From NCBI GenBank assembly GCA_050084515.1, contig CM114271.1, positions 28,644,001 to 28,708,000 on the forward strand: a stretch of 64,000 bases of DNA. Direction: 5' to 3'. A program made the position numbers and the translations under genes. This document shows positions 34,530 to 46,610 of this stretch, in pieces. The notes under the pieces were generated by a model. It was not told where the DNA came from. It was given only the letters and a program-made list of their open reading frames with translations, and did not search any database. Source of the DNA: Blasia pusilla (lineage: Eukaryota; Marchantiophyta; Marchantiopsida; Blasiales). Each line of letters begins with the position of its first letter. Position 1 is the stretch's first letter.

Positions 34530-35430
34530 TTGGTCCCTATTGATGCATGCATCATGGTGAACGGTTAAGATCTTTCAACTTAAGCTCAAAGATGAAGGAA
34601 ACAATGGAAGACCACATTTGTCATTCTCCATTTTTAGTTCCACCTCTAGAAGGTCATTTGGAGAAATGATTTCCCCCCTTCGTTTATCAAGCCCAAGGAC
34701 ATTTCCCGACAAAGTTTTTGTATTCATAGCATTGTGGAAAGAAACAAATGTGAGAATGAGGAGAAGAAAGAGGAGTGGAAGTGTCGATGTGCTTGACATT
34801 TTTTTGTTTTCATCCTCGATCTTGGTCCCAAAATATATTATACCGATGGATTGAGGTCAAAATTTAAGAGCTGGTTCCGAAGGATGCATGCATCACTAAG
34901 AACGGTTCAGATTTTTCAACTTAAGCTCCAAGATTAAGGAAACAATGGAAGACCACATTTGTCATTCTCCATTTTTAATTCAACCTCTGGAAGGGCATTT
35001 GGAGAAATGGTTTTCCCCCTTGGTTTATCAGGCCCAAGGACATTTCCCAAAAAATTTCTGGTATTTATAGCATTTTGGAAGAAAATAAATGTGAGAATAA
35101 GGATAAGGAAGAGGAAGAAGAGGAATGGAAGTGTCGATGCGCTCGACATTTCTTAGTTTTCATCCTTGATCTTTGTCCAAAAATATATGACACCGTTGGA
35201 TTGAGCTCAAACTTTTAAGGTCTGGTCCCATGGGATGCAAGCATCATTGTGAACGGTTCAGATCTTTCAACTTAAGCTCCAAGTCTAAGGAAAAAAATGT
35301 ATACCGCATTTGTTATTCTCCATTTTTAATTCAACCTCTAGAAGGGTATTTGGAGAAATGGTTGTCCCCCTTAGTTTATCAGGCCCAAGGAAATTTCTCA
35401 AATTTTTTTTTGTTATTCGGAAATTCATGA
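34530..35430 (+). repeat. Three tandem units of about 340 bp
   Basis: Three diverged copies start near 34525, 34860 and 35205. Each has GATGCATGCATCA-like text, CTTTCAACTTAAGCTC, CATTTGTCATTCTCCATTTT, GGAGAAATGGTT and CAGGCCCAAGGA. The third is shorter. Short open frames in the units are parallel and probably accidental. Confidence 0.85.
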
Positions 35431-35945
35431 GTTATCTTTGGGAAATTACAAATACTTTTTCTGGATTGAGGGGAATTATGTGGGGACAAAAGTATGTATA
35501 GTTTAAAGTTAAGTTTGGAGGAGTGATAGAAAGAATTACAAGGGGTGTAAGATAATATGAAAAAAGGAAGACCATTGAGCTTAATTGAGCCTAAGTTAGA
35601 CTGTTCAATGGTGAGGATGCATTAGGGCATTGTAGAGGAACGTTTGAGATTATTTTAGCAGTGCGGATAGATCGGATCATGACGGTTGACGGAGTGAAAG
35701 AGTGCACCTGAGAGTGGACTGAGAGTGGACATGGGGACATTGGATACTTCAAGGGTTCTAGGGCTTTGAGAAAGCATGCAGGAAATTCAGTTTCGAGGGA
35801 GGGAGAGCTCGTGCATTGTATCTCTTCCTCAATTTTTCTGCTTTAGCTTTTGATGTCGCAATCTCTCTCTGTATAGAGGCCAAGGTGAAAACATTTGGAA
35901 TAATGGGCATTCCTCAATAAATTGCGCCGCGTATAGTCATCTATA

Positions 35946-36106
35946 GGGAGGAAAGCAACGTTAGAGGTGTGGAGAAGAGTTGCGTTGCATACTGATATTC
36001 CTGCAGTTGAAGAGGTGCGGAGGTAGGAAGGAAAGCAACATAAGAGGTGTGGAGAAGAGTTGCGCCACGCACCGACATTCCTGTAGCAAAAGAGGTGCGG
36101 AGGAGA
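35946..36106 (+). repeat. Two tandem units of about 80 bp
   Basis: The unit GGAAAGCAACRTWAGAGGTG, GTGGAGAAGAGTTGCG and ATTCCTGYAG is repeated at about 35948 and 36029 with scattered substitutions. Confidence 0.8.
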
Positions 36107-37129
36107 AGAAGTGGGTGACTCGAGGATGCAAGAGTGGACGTTGTGGTGGTCAGTTTGAGAAGGTGGCTCTCTCCCTTTCTCTCTTTCTCTCTCTCCACAC
36201 CCTCCAATCCCACAGATTCCACAAGCGCTTCGCCACGGGCGAAAGAGCTTTGATCCTCGAATTCCGATCGTGTCTACGTGGTGAGCCGCTCACATCCTCC
36301 CCTTCACACGCTCCAATTTGTGCAACCTTCCTCCCGACTCATCCACATAATTCTCACCAGCTTCGACCTCTCAGCTCCCACTTTCAAGCAAAGCGTAACA
36401 TCTTGTCTCGCTTGCAAGGGTGCATCCATGCCCAATGATGGAGTGCATGGATATCAGATGAAATCATTATGGTCTTGGAGCGCTAATGTAAGGAGTTTTA
36501 CCATTACTCCGCCTATTCCCTCTATTCTACCTATCTACTATTCTCTAGTAGACAGCCCATTTGCCCCGTTCACACACCAAAGCTTAATTTGCACTTAACA
36601 ACGATCAAATTAGAACATGGTCACGTGGATATTCACGAAGCTTCACTGCGCTTTTCATTTGGTTCTCCTTCGCATCGGATAAATGAGAGGAGTTGAACTT
36701 TTGAAGTAATTGGGTCTCTCCCATGTTGTATGATCTAAATGAGGGGAGGGGCACAAAGACTTCTCCGACACCCTATGCGTATTACTTGGAGTCTTTCGCC
36801 AGTCCTTGCATGTATCATTCGCGCGATACTTGTGATTGCGAATACTTGTTCCGACTACCTCAACAACTTGCTACTACTACTGGGCGTGTGTTGAGGAAGA
36901 CTAGCGTAGAGGCGTGGCATTGCCAGTCCCTTGCACTGGTGTGTCATGAAAGCGAGCTTCCATGGATGGAGGTGATTGTCATGGAAAATTAGACTATTGA
37001 GTTGTTATTATTAAGAAATAATTAGAATCAAGGAATTTCCATGGAGGAATTTTTTCAAGAAAATCTAATGTGGGATGGAATATTGCCTAAGAAGTTAAAA
37101 GAATAATAGAGCACATCTTACCTTTCTTT

Positions 37130-37335
37130 TAATTTTTTTTGAGAATCTATACTATTAGAGAGAAAAAATTGAAAATAATGGGCTGGGTGGTTATAAGAAG
37201 TGAAGCCCCATTCAAAATAGGGCTTACATGTTGACTCAAGGGACCTGAAAAGATTACATAGCTTACGTGTCATAGGGTGAATAGTCAATAAGGGACGCCT
37301 CTTTTTTCTTGGCTTGTGCCCTTGTGTGATAGGTG
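37130..37335 (+). repeat. Second copy of the 33170-33350 dispersed repeat
   Basis: Same orientation as the copy at 33.2 kb. It lies just left of a Helitron-like 3' end at 37.45 kb, which hints that it may be Helitron subterminal sequence. Confidence 0.75.
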
Positions 37336-37415
37336 TGTGCGTGACTAAACAATCAGACATATTTTGTTATTTAAAAATAATCTATTTTTTTTTCATTGTT
37401 AAATTTCATGTCCGA

Positions 37416-37450
37416 ATTTCATGTCGGTGCATTGAACTCGCATTCTCACT
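37416..37450 (+). mobile_element. Decayed Helitron 3' terminus
   Basis: GTCGGTGCATTGAACTCGCA followed by TTCTCACTAG|T resembles, with a damaged hairpin, the terminus at 40525 (minus strand). The CTAG end followed by T is the Helitron signature. Confidence 0.45.
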
Positions 37451-37575
37451 AGTAGTTGTTAAAACACCATTTTATTTTTTGAAATACAATCCTAGGACAT
37501 GGAGTAAAGGGTGCTAGTAGTTGTTAAAACACCATTTTATTTTTTGAAATGAAATCCTAGAACATGGAGTAAAGG
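37451..37575 (+). repeat. 62-bp tandem duplication at a Helitron end
   Basis: AGTAGTTGTTAAAACACCAT to ATGGAGTAAAGGGTG occurs twice with three or so differences, starting at 37451 and about 37513, directly after the CTAG terminus. A CTAG also precedes the second copy. Confidence 0.85.
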
Positions 37576-38162
37576 GTGGGATTCTTTGGGGGTTGATTTA
37601 CAACAATTTCAAGGATGAATGAATCTACCTTGTGAAGTTACCAAGTTGGGCTCCCTACCATTGTTAAAGTCCCATCAAAACCAATAACCACCATTCTTAA
37701 GTAATCTAGTCATATATCTAATCATACTAGTTAGGACCCACGAGGGGACCGAACCCAATCCATTCCATGATCCTAAAGCCCCGCCACTTGAATGTCCCCC
37801 TACCCATGCCATGGGATGAATTCTGCCGTGTCACCATGAAACCACTATTAATAGTAGATATATTCTTTCACTCCAATAAAATATTAATGATAACATGAGA
37901 GCGATAAGATTCATTCTCAAATGGAGTAGTCGTAAAAACACTTGGTCGTGTTCCCTACATTCATGGGAGAGGGTCAGGGAGAGGGTTGTTGTCTATGGTG
38001 AAGTTGTATTTTGGCGATACACATAGGCAAAAGCTTTGAAGCAACTATGCAATGAATATAGAATGAGATATCTATGATATCCTACTACTTCCTGGGGACA
38101 GAATCCCATAATCAGGCATGCCCAAGTACTTTGGCTTCTAATCTACAATTAATGTGTTCATG

Positions 38163-40115
38163 TCACAAGCTTTGGTAACTCGAAGTTGCTGTTGGGTTTG
38201 TCCAGTCATACAAAATTTCCTCGACTATATGGTTCAAAGAATCATTCTCCAACAGTATGGACATGTGAGTCTTGTTAGCGATGGTTTTAACCCGAACCTT
38301 CTGACCGTCTGCTTTTTGCCAATCGGCCACGATCCAAACTAAACTCTTATAGTTAACAGTTCCGTCTCCATCACCATCCATAACAGTTGGCTGACGATGA
38401 AAACCTTCTCTCTCATAGTACAGCAGCCGCTCTGGAGTTTTCATTCCATTGCCAAACAAGATGGAAACAGGCACTCCAGGTGCGCTCAGACTGCCTATGA
38501 GTGGAGGAATTCGAGTTTTGTACGCATCCACACCCTCAGAGTACCCAATATCTGTTAAAAAATCTTCCATGTCCCTGGCAGTGTAGGTCCTCGAGGGAGT
38601 GATCACCAGAGGTTGTGCACCAAACACCTCGGGAACCGGAAGGAGCCATAGATTTGTCTCTGAGCTTCTCTGCTCCTCCCTGAGTACCAGAGGATCAATC
38701 AAGGGCAACCCCTCCGTGAAGCCTGATGCGAAAGTGAGCATTTCCTGCACCGAGCCGCCCCATGGGGTCGCGATAGACACGAAACTCTTGATGTACTTTG
38801 TTCGCCATGACGGGGACTGCTCGTTAAGAATGTACGTCACCCACAGACCGCCCAAACTGTGAGCAACGAGAACCACCGGCCGATTAGCGTTGCGATAGAA
38901 CACTTGCTCTATGAGCTCTTTCAAATCCTTGGAGAACTTCTTTGCCACATCTGATGCATAAGGTCCTGGTGCGTAGCGAAAATCGTAAGGAGCACCGAAT
39001 AATGTTTCCCCAACTACAAATCCCTTGTCCTCCAATGCATTCACCAATGGCGCCATGTAGGTGGCCAGACTCCTTCGCAGTACAACCACACGGCTGTCAG
39101 TCTAGTCAGCCCAGATGTCAATGTATTTGACAAAGTCCAATTCAAAACCCTGCCACCAATATCGTTTCGGCATAGAAGATCCCATCATATGCAAGCAGCC
39201 GCGATTTCGATCTCCCAAGGCGAAGGTTCCACTTCGCTTGCACATCAGCTTTCCCATTCCTCATAGTTCACTTATTACAGTAGGATCAATGAGATGTTCG
39301 CTGGGGCTCTATTGGTCCGTTCCGATATGCTAGGAAACTGGATATGGAGACGAAAACAGAACTGCCTACCGTGGGGTACACCACGTCGTGAAGGATCCAA
39401 TCTCATCCCACTCAGCCCTAACGATCCTAGCTATGGATTGTCTCCAGGAATATATCAAGCTTGAGAGTTCAAGGCAAAACACTAGCTCAAAACAAGTGGT
39501 GGGGGGTGTCAAAGGCCTGCCGCACTGTGACAAACAGACCTACCCGGCGAACCAGCTTAGGAGCTGTAAATTCAATTATTCAAGGGGATAGCTAGGTCCG
39601 AGGTTTGAAATGATTTTAGAGTCTGTTTTTTATTTCTCTATCCACCCACGTTAGAGAAGTTCAGACGTTACAACCTTGGTCAAGTTTAGGACAAACCTGA
39701 AAGAAGGATCCAGGTACTCCATGCCCTTGGTGCTTCCGAAGTAGGGAACTCTAGTAACAACGCCCGGGAAGTTCTCAAACCGCTGCGTCTCCTCATTATA
39801 CACCAGCTTCAACCTTTCAGCAAAGCAGCAGGTGAATGGGGGCAGCAGCGACAACGCATCTAACCATAATCGGAAATAACCAGAAGAAAAGGAGTAGCAC
39901 CAAAATGCCCCGGGCTTGTAATCTTTCGTCAACTTCGCCTCCAGTTGATTCCCTCCGGTTCCGGGCACTAGCACGATCGGTGACAACGGACTCGTGGCTC
40001 TTTTCTCTCCGGCTCTGCAAGCCTTCCGTCCAAATGCCGGAGGAACTACACAAGCAATCGCAATCACCAGTCCTACCATTATCCCAATACTCAGAGGCAC
40101 GGATCTGCCAGCCAT
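38163..40115 (-). CDS. LCAT1: Lecithin:cholesterol acyltransferase-like 1 (LCAT1-like) lipase/acyltransferase
   Basis: Two exons: 40115-39697 and 39072-38163. The join (donor GTTTGT, acceptor CGAAG) completes an Arg codon and gives DPSFRSLATYM, matching the family's DPRLRDATSYM-type text. The product is 442 residues, normal for plant LCAT1 (about 430-450). Residues 1-29 are a signal peptide or anchor (LSIGIMVGLVIAIACVV), so it acts in the secretory pathway or outside the cell. Conserved features are VPGTGGNQLEAKL (about 48-60), GAPYDFRY (about 166-173), the nucleophile AHSLGG (Ser about 212), DGDGDGTVN (catalytic Asp) and NKTHMSIL (catalytic His). Family members hydrolyse phospholipid or move acyl groups to sterols; the substrate here is unknown. 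No stops or frameshifts: this appears to be a working host gene, with a 624-base intron (39073-39696). Confidence 0.92.
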
Positions 40116-40524
40116 CCTTTAGCGATCAATCAGCCATTCTTTCGAGTCTCGATCGTCTCATCTTCCTGCCTCTCTTGCTAGAGATTTAGGTACTTTTCTA
40201 CTGCCGGAATCCCTCTACACCAATTCCTGTGTGATCATTATTGCAACAACCATAGCTCGTTGTTGTCAGGGGAGCGCGTCGCCTTTGTTGTCATATCCGG
40301 TGATCGCCATCGTCATCTCTCTTTCTATACGAGCTAGTCGATTGCACGAATCTACAAAGATGCCCGTCATGCACGTGTACGATAAAAATACTACCGGTGG
40401 GCTCCATTAGAACATAGTGTCTTTAATAGCTCTTTTTTTAAAGTTCCTGTGCCATTAAACTTCTCCAAAAAAAATTCATTTTAACCAGGTTTGAAAATGG
40501 TTAAAGACAGCCAAGTTACTAATA
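40116..40524 (-). promoter_or_regulatory. Upstream region of the LCAT1-like gene
   Basis: About 400 bases lie between the LCAT1 start and the Helitron terminus. There is no reading frame and no clear TATA box. If the Helitron insertion is recent, the promoter may be confined to, or altered by, this short interval. Confidence 0.4.
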
Positions 40525-43115
40525 CTAGTGAGAATGCCCGTGCGATGCACCGGCGTCAATTTTTAGCACATAAATCTCCCTCGTTACTCAGTTTGGGGCT
40601 TTTCTCCTTTCATCGAGGAGTGGAAAGTTTACACACGTCGAGGGAGAACCTTTAATTAGGTCTTTGCCCATTAGAGATAATGAAACAGAGTGATAGAAAC
40701 AACTTTTTTGTACTGAATTGAGTTGCCTAGGTGGTATCCCGAACAACAGGCAACTTACTGGAAGGTGAAAGCTGAGTTGTTCTTGCAACGTAGTATTGGA
40801 AACCTTGTAAGTATTCAAACAATGAGCACCTTTCATCTAGAACTACCTCCCAAAGCTTTGTGATTCATTGGCCTCAGTTGGCTGGAAGCGTACACTTTTA
40901 CCGTTGCACGGGCATTCTCACTCTAGTAAGAATGCCCGTGCGATAAAAATTTAGCATATACAAAATTAATCATATGAATTTTTTTCAAGGGATGAAGTAT
41001 TACAAAGTCTAAAAAAGCATACCAATATAACACTTGACACATGTAATGTTATTTTAATTTTAATTTAGCACTTCATTATATACAACATTCCTAGTGTAAA
41101 CACCTATTTTGTTAATAGCCTTTTCATTATCTGTCATAATATGAATAGAATTCCTAGAGCCTACTCTTGACAAGGCAACATACAATTGCCCATGAGAAAA
41201 TATTGGATTAGACAAGTAGATACCAACTCTATCTAATGTTTGACCTTGAGACTTATTAATCGTCATTGCAAAAGCAGGACGTATAGGAAATTGAAATCGT
41301 CGCAAATCAAAAGGTAGGCCACAATCAGACGCAATCAATGGAATGCGTGGAATGAAAACTCGAGCTCCGATGTTTTTTCCTGTGATAATTTTTGCATCTA
41401 TAAGATGTCTACTAAAGCCAGCTATCACCAACCGAGTCCCGTTTGCTTGTCCCTTGGCTCCATTCATATTCCGTAATAGCATTATCGGAGCTCCAATCTT
41501 CAAAGTCAAACAATGAGGTGGCAGTCCAGATGGTAAACATGTGTTCAAAAATTATGTCAGATAAACAAGTCTCATCTCATCGTGGGAAACAGTATCAGCA
41601 CTCAAGAAAGTATGCTCCAGCAAAAACAAAATAAATCATTAATAATAAGAGCGATGATAGAAAAATGTAGCAATAGGTAATGAAAATATAATAATGATAT
41701 TCAAAAACATAAATATTACCTCTCCTGGAAATCGAGACATGATTTCCGCATTTATAATATCCACAGTTGTATTCTTGGTTGACAAAATGGATGTACCCCT
41801 CAAGAAATCAATGTCACTCCACTTATTAACATCGTGTCCATAAACAACGTCAATGAGATCATTCATCCTTGTCGTTTTTACAATTATCGCATCCGGAACT
41901 TGTATAAAATCCTCTCCAAGGTCCAAATGTAATGGTACTCCACCCTCTCCTATCTTTAGTAACCACGTTGCAAACGCTTCTTGCTCTTCTCGTGCATATC
42001 CTACAAAAAATATAAGATCAAGAAATGAGTACATATTAAAAATTTAAAAAAACTACATGAAATAAAAAAGGAAAAATATTAGGTTAATTCTTAAATACCT
42101 TGTAAAGTATTAACTCTCATGTTGGTAGTGAGTTTCAATAATCTCACGTGAGACCAAATAAGAGATCTCCTCAATGTTGCACGCACAATTGTAGCACGAT
42201 CTCCACGACGAACAACTAGAAGAAATTGTCGAAAGTCACCACCGAATAAAATGATCTTCCCCCCAAAAGGCAAGTCTCGTAATCGAGTATCCGTCAAACC
42301 CATGATATCTTGCAAAGTACGATTAACGGCCTCGAATGCATGACGATGGGTCATGCTTCATAGGAGCTTCATCCCACACGATCAACTTCGCCTTTTGTAT
42401 AAGGCGGGCCATATGACTATTGACCGATAGGCTAGAAAATAGATAACAAAACAATATGTGAGGAACATTTATGAAGGATAAATCTAAGAATATAACAATA
42501 ATATGCATGCCATAATTATAAAGTAAAAGGAAACAAAATCTTAAATCTAGACTTACTTGCAAGTGGAGCTTTCATGTACTTGAATAGGAATCTTGAATCG
42601 AGAATGAGCAGTACGACCTCCATCCAATAATAAAGCGGCAATTCCTGAAGATGCAACTGCAAGAGCTATATGACCCTCGCTCCGTACCATTGCAAGAAGA
42701 CGGTTGTACAAAACGGTTTTTCCCGTTCCCCTAGGACCATCGATAAAGAAAAGTTTTTCCTGAAAATCCATATTTGTAGTCACAAAAATGCACTTTAAAA
42801 AGAATAAAACTTAAAGAGATTTAAAGAGTAAAGAAGTCATCTTAAAATTTACTATGCATAATATCCACTTATAGAAGGTGGCGCATCTTGTAAGATATCG
42901 TGAAAAGCATTACAAATAACTTCCCAAATAGCTCGTTGTCCATCATTTAAAGATATCTCTTCTGCTCTCACACGTTCACAAAGCATATCATGATCGTAGC
43001 AGAGCTCTTCCTCTTCTAGACGCGAAATAGATAAATTACGAGCTTGGAAATCTGGTTGAGGCATGTCGGGGAAGTCCGCCATACTCTTACCATGATCTTG
43101 AAACCATAGGTACAT
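40525..43115 (-). mobile_element. Helitron (rolling-circle transposon), 3' half
   Basis: On the minus strand the element ends at CTAG (40525-40528) followed by T. It is preceded by a 7-8-bp-stem hairpin in GCCGGTGCATCGCACGGGC, then ATTCTCA, the standard Helitron 3' layout. A helicase gene lies upstream (41060-43115). A second hairpin pair, GCACGGGCATTCT in both orientations, lies at 40898-40945, suggesting another Helitron end nested inside. The Rep nuclease and the 5' TC end were not found; family M sequence begins where the helicase stops. Confidence 0.75.
41060..43115 (-). pseudogene. Helitron PIF1-type helicase
   Basis: This SF1B helicase unwinds DNA during rolling-circle transposition. 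Reading down the minus strand: LNDGQRAIWEVICNAFHDIL (43115-42852), Walker [19 protein letters not shown] (42783-42553), VWDEAPM (Walker B, about 42380), LTDTRLRDLPFGGKIILFGG (42354-42091), GEDFIQVPDAIIV (42034-41720) and [20 protein letters not shown] with [10 protein letters not shown] (41548-41060). Short introns with GT-AG borders separate most blocks. A 7-base insertion just after the DEAPM codons near 42360 breaks the frame. The N-terminal Rep domain is absent. It is non-functional as it stands. Confidence 0.85.
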
Positions 43116-43274
43116 GTCGTGGACGCAGTTTGCAGAGGAGTGCCCAAATTCATTGGAGGCGCATTTTTGCGTAAAGGCAGTCGTGCTCCATCCATTTCCT
43201 CATCACATGGCAACGGTGGAAATGGCGATGCATGCGATGAATGCGTAAGTTTCCTCTTCCTTAAGTTTGATTTC

Positions 43275-44014
43275 TTCAACCCGTCGGAGTCAGACGGGTT
43301 GAATAATTGGAAAGCTTAAAGATGGGCAGGAATGATTTGAGTCTCTTGCCACCATCCTGTTTATGGTCAATGTCAAATATAGTCAAGCAAACCGTTGGAG
43401 TTCGACGGGTTGCCTGGTGGCCAAGCACACCAAATTAATCCGGGATATTGACACTAGTCGAACATCAATGGGTGGAAAACTGACAGCATGATTTATTTGT
43501 TCTGCAATCCATCGGACTCCAATGAGTTGCACAACGAGAGGTAACAAATCATCAAGCGCCTAAAAGCAACTCGTCGAACTCCAACGGGTTGCATCCCCCC
43601 CCCCCCTCCCCAAGGGTAGGTGGTCCGAGTACGAGAGCTTGCTTTTAGGCATCAAATTCCAGCTTTACAAGGCATCGCGCAACCCGTCGTACTCCGACGG
43701 GTTGATATGTGCAATTTTTTTCCGGAAACCTGTCTCCAAATTGAAGTCATTCTACAACCCGTCGGAGTCCGACGGGTTGTAACCAAGGACTAAATCGGTT
43801 GGACCAGAAAGTCACGAAAAGAGAGTGTAACCCGTCGGACTCCGATAGGTTGTAATTCTCTCTAAAAATTTCAAGAGTGTTGCAATAAGTGTAACACAAA
43901 GATACGTGTTGCGACCCATGAGACTCCGACGGATTGCAATATTTATCTCTGTGCTACCATTTCGATCCCCATAGGTTGACAGAATTACAACCCGTCGAAA
44001 CCCGATAGCTTGCA
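43275..44014. repeat. Palindromes in intron 2 of family M copy 2
   Basis: Nine copies start at about 43275, 43387, 43504, 43566, 43679, 43754, 43828, 43910 and 43988. Spacing is looser than in copy 1 (62-117 bases). Perfect examples lie at 43679-43704 and 43754-43780. The position in the gene is the same as the array at 11672-12392. Confidence 0.85.
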
Positions 44015-46110
44015 GTATTCTTACCTTGTGTTTGGATGTGCACGATTGTATCCGAGGGCAACATCACCCACCATTGGATCCAAGATTGCGACAAGGTGAA
44101 GAAGATGCTTACGACGCACCCGGCAGAGTACAAGGGATTCTTGGGCGACAGTTTGATAAATGAGATGATGGCGAAGGAAGCTCAAATAAAAAAGAAGACT
44201 TGGGAAAATACCTTCATTTCCCAAGATGCAGCCATCACAATCCTATGTTGGTCCAAGATAATGGCCGCCAAGAAGAGTGCTTCCTCAGAACTGGAGCGGA
44301 GGGAGAACGTGTATGCGTCGGAAAGTGCAAAGTTTATTCAGGATGCCGTATCTGTAGCTACAAAGTACATTGCAAGCAAGAGGCAGCGATACATTGCAAT
44401 TCTCAACCCCGAACTTGGCCCGGAGTTTTACACGGAGCTCAAGGCGATAATTAAGCGCCAACGGAAGAGAGACGAAGATCCATAGGGTCGGATCGGCGAG
44501 AAAGTGTCTCTGGACCGCGTGCACAGATTTGCGCTTTTTGGGATATCCGAGTTTAGGCGAATCCGACTGATGAAAATCAGTCTCGAGGGCACTGAGGCCC
44601 AAAAGCGGGTGGCACACAATCCTCCAACAGTTTCAGATCTAGTGATCTCCCATTGGCTACGAGAATGGTCATTCCGGGACGCGTTGCGTCTTCTCGGGAA
44701 GTCCATGCTCGTGGGTCTTCAAGCGGAGCTGAAGAAGATTGAGCTAGTTCCAGAGGAAGCAAACCTAGAGGCTATAGAAGATTTTGAACTATGGCTTGAT
44801 TACATCAGAGATAAGCCCACGAAAAACCGAGGATCCAGGATGATGTTCAAGAATCACATCCTCCCTCAAGCAGACCTGGATGAGGAAATAGATGCCAAAA
44901 AATGGGATTTTGCAAAGAAGAAGCGGGATCTTCAGGACCAGGCGGCCGAGTCATCTTGACAAAGAGCTGCCCAGCAGATGGTGTATAGGTACCTTATCAA
45001 TTGTAAGAATGCAAGTACCTGGAAAAAATTACCGGCAAATTATCGGCTTCTCCGCTTGATGGAGAGGCATTCTCCATGTACGACATGGAGATGGGGTATG
45101 TCCGACTGCGAGGTTAATAATTGTCCAATCTGGTTGGACTTCAACAACCTAGAGGACATTACAGAAAAAAATCTACGCGTGGAGTATGATGCAGTGGTCG
45201 CAGGTTGGGACGACATTCTGAAATTCGTGCAACTTGACAATTTTTTCGGAGGAGATGCGGAGGAGCAAGACCTCAAGACAGCGGAGTTGGTGGGCAAAGT
45301 CGTCACCGCCAAAGACAAATCCACAGCGGGTTTGAGGAAGGCGAGGGGATCAAGGAATTCTAATGCGGAGTCTTTCAGAAAAGAGGCTGAGTCCTTAAGG
45401 CAAGAGGCGGAATCGTCCGGGGGAGCGGGGTGAGAGGGCCGGACCAGGTCCTCGTCCAAGAAAACTCATGTGGAGTGTGAGGTAACAGAGACTCCCACAA
45501 GCTGACAGCAGACTCATGAGAAGCGAAAGCGGGATGCGTCTGGTTTGTCTGAGGGAGGAGATAAGGATGTGGAATACACTCCATCATCCTTGGGCACGAA
45601 TAGGGAAAAAACCACCACGACAAATGTCCTTGTTCACTTGACTCATCTTGTTGATGAGCTACAGAGTTTCAGTTCTCAGGAGTTAACATCTGCCATCGAC
45701 AAATTGACCGTGCTCGACAAAAACTCCTTCGAAACTGGCACGCCCCTTGGATGGTGCATAGGGTGGTTGAGGAGGTGGCGGTGGACCTCCTCATTTTGGA
45801 TTTGCCTTCTGCGTTTTGCTTGTGGGACAACAATCCGTCTGACACTGTCCCAGACTGGAATGTCCCGCTTTCGTACGATCAGATCGCGTTGTTGTTTTCT
45901 TTTGCCGACGCGTATCTGAGTGACAGGGGTTGTTTCTTGGTTCTCACTCGAGGGAGCGAAGATGAGCTCTTCAACCTTCAGTGCGTGAATAGGTCACTGA
46001 AGTGGAGGATGGCACAATCATGGGTAATTAAAAAAGAGTATCCACTCCGATCGGCGACGAGTCAAGTCCGGGTAATTTCTCTTATTCAACAAATTGAGTT
46101 TAATAGAAAT

Positions 46111-46610
46111 TCAACCCGTCGGGCTTCGAAGGGTTGCATCTTTGCATGCAACCCATCGGATCCCAACAACTTGTGTCTGCGGTGTTGCAATCCGTCTGAA
46201 AGTGATGGGTTGCAAATTCACCAACAAGTCTCCATTGACTACAACCCGTCGGAACCCGACGAGTTGCAAGTAGCATTGCTTTTCCCCGTGTTTCTGGAGT
46301 GATGCAACCCATCTGAAAGTGATGGGTTGCTCTTATATTAGGAACTTCTCAACTTTGAACAATTATATTCAGTTGTAAGCCAACCATTGCACTCGAAACG
46401 GTGGAGTTTCTGTCCAGCAAGATGAGCAACATTTCGGCTTCCGACGGGTTGCTCATGGCCAAAAAGGAGTCTTAGAGTTGTAAGACAACCCGTCGGACTC
46501 CGACATGCCACGGTTCTGTCAAGCCTATAGGCCTAGTTTAGAGGAGTTGGTAATTACTATGGACTAGTATGACGGGTTGAAAAGCAACCCGTCGGATCCC
46601 GACGGTTTGC
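46111..46610. repeat. Palindromes in the last intron of family M copy 2
   Basis: Copies start near 46111, 46148, 46187, 46240, 46303, 46424, 46485 and 46584. The one at 46303-46329 has arms GCAACCCATC/GATGGGTTGC, changed at the same place on both sides. It is the same intron as 14539-14838 in copy 1. Confidence 0.85.

Larger units (their letters stand above)
32486..38162. other. 5.7 kb AT-rich region with tandem repeats, no recognised gene
   Basis: No frame here resembles a known protein. The longest open stretches (34618-34854, 34959-35156, 35980-36438, 36723-36992) either lie in tandem repeats or have no family resemblance I can name. The listed sub-features (dispersed repeat pair, microsatellite, tandem arrays, Helitron end) are all I can support. 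Confidence 0.5.

Noticed and set aside
34618-35430. Small secreted-protein-like frames in the 340-bp units
   Set aside because: Frames differ among units, lengths vary, and the hydrophobic runs come from low-complexity text.
36723-36992. 90-codon plus-strand frame with Cys/His residues
   Set aside because: No zinc-finger spacing, no recognisable family, no splice or promoter context; kept only as part of the unannotated region.
38154-40189. Plus-strand frames opposite LCAT1
   Set aside because: Shadows of the intact minus-strand acyltransferase exons.
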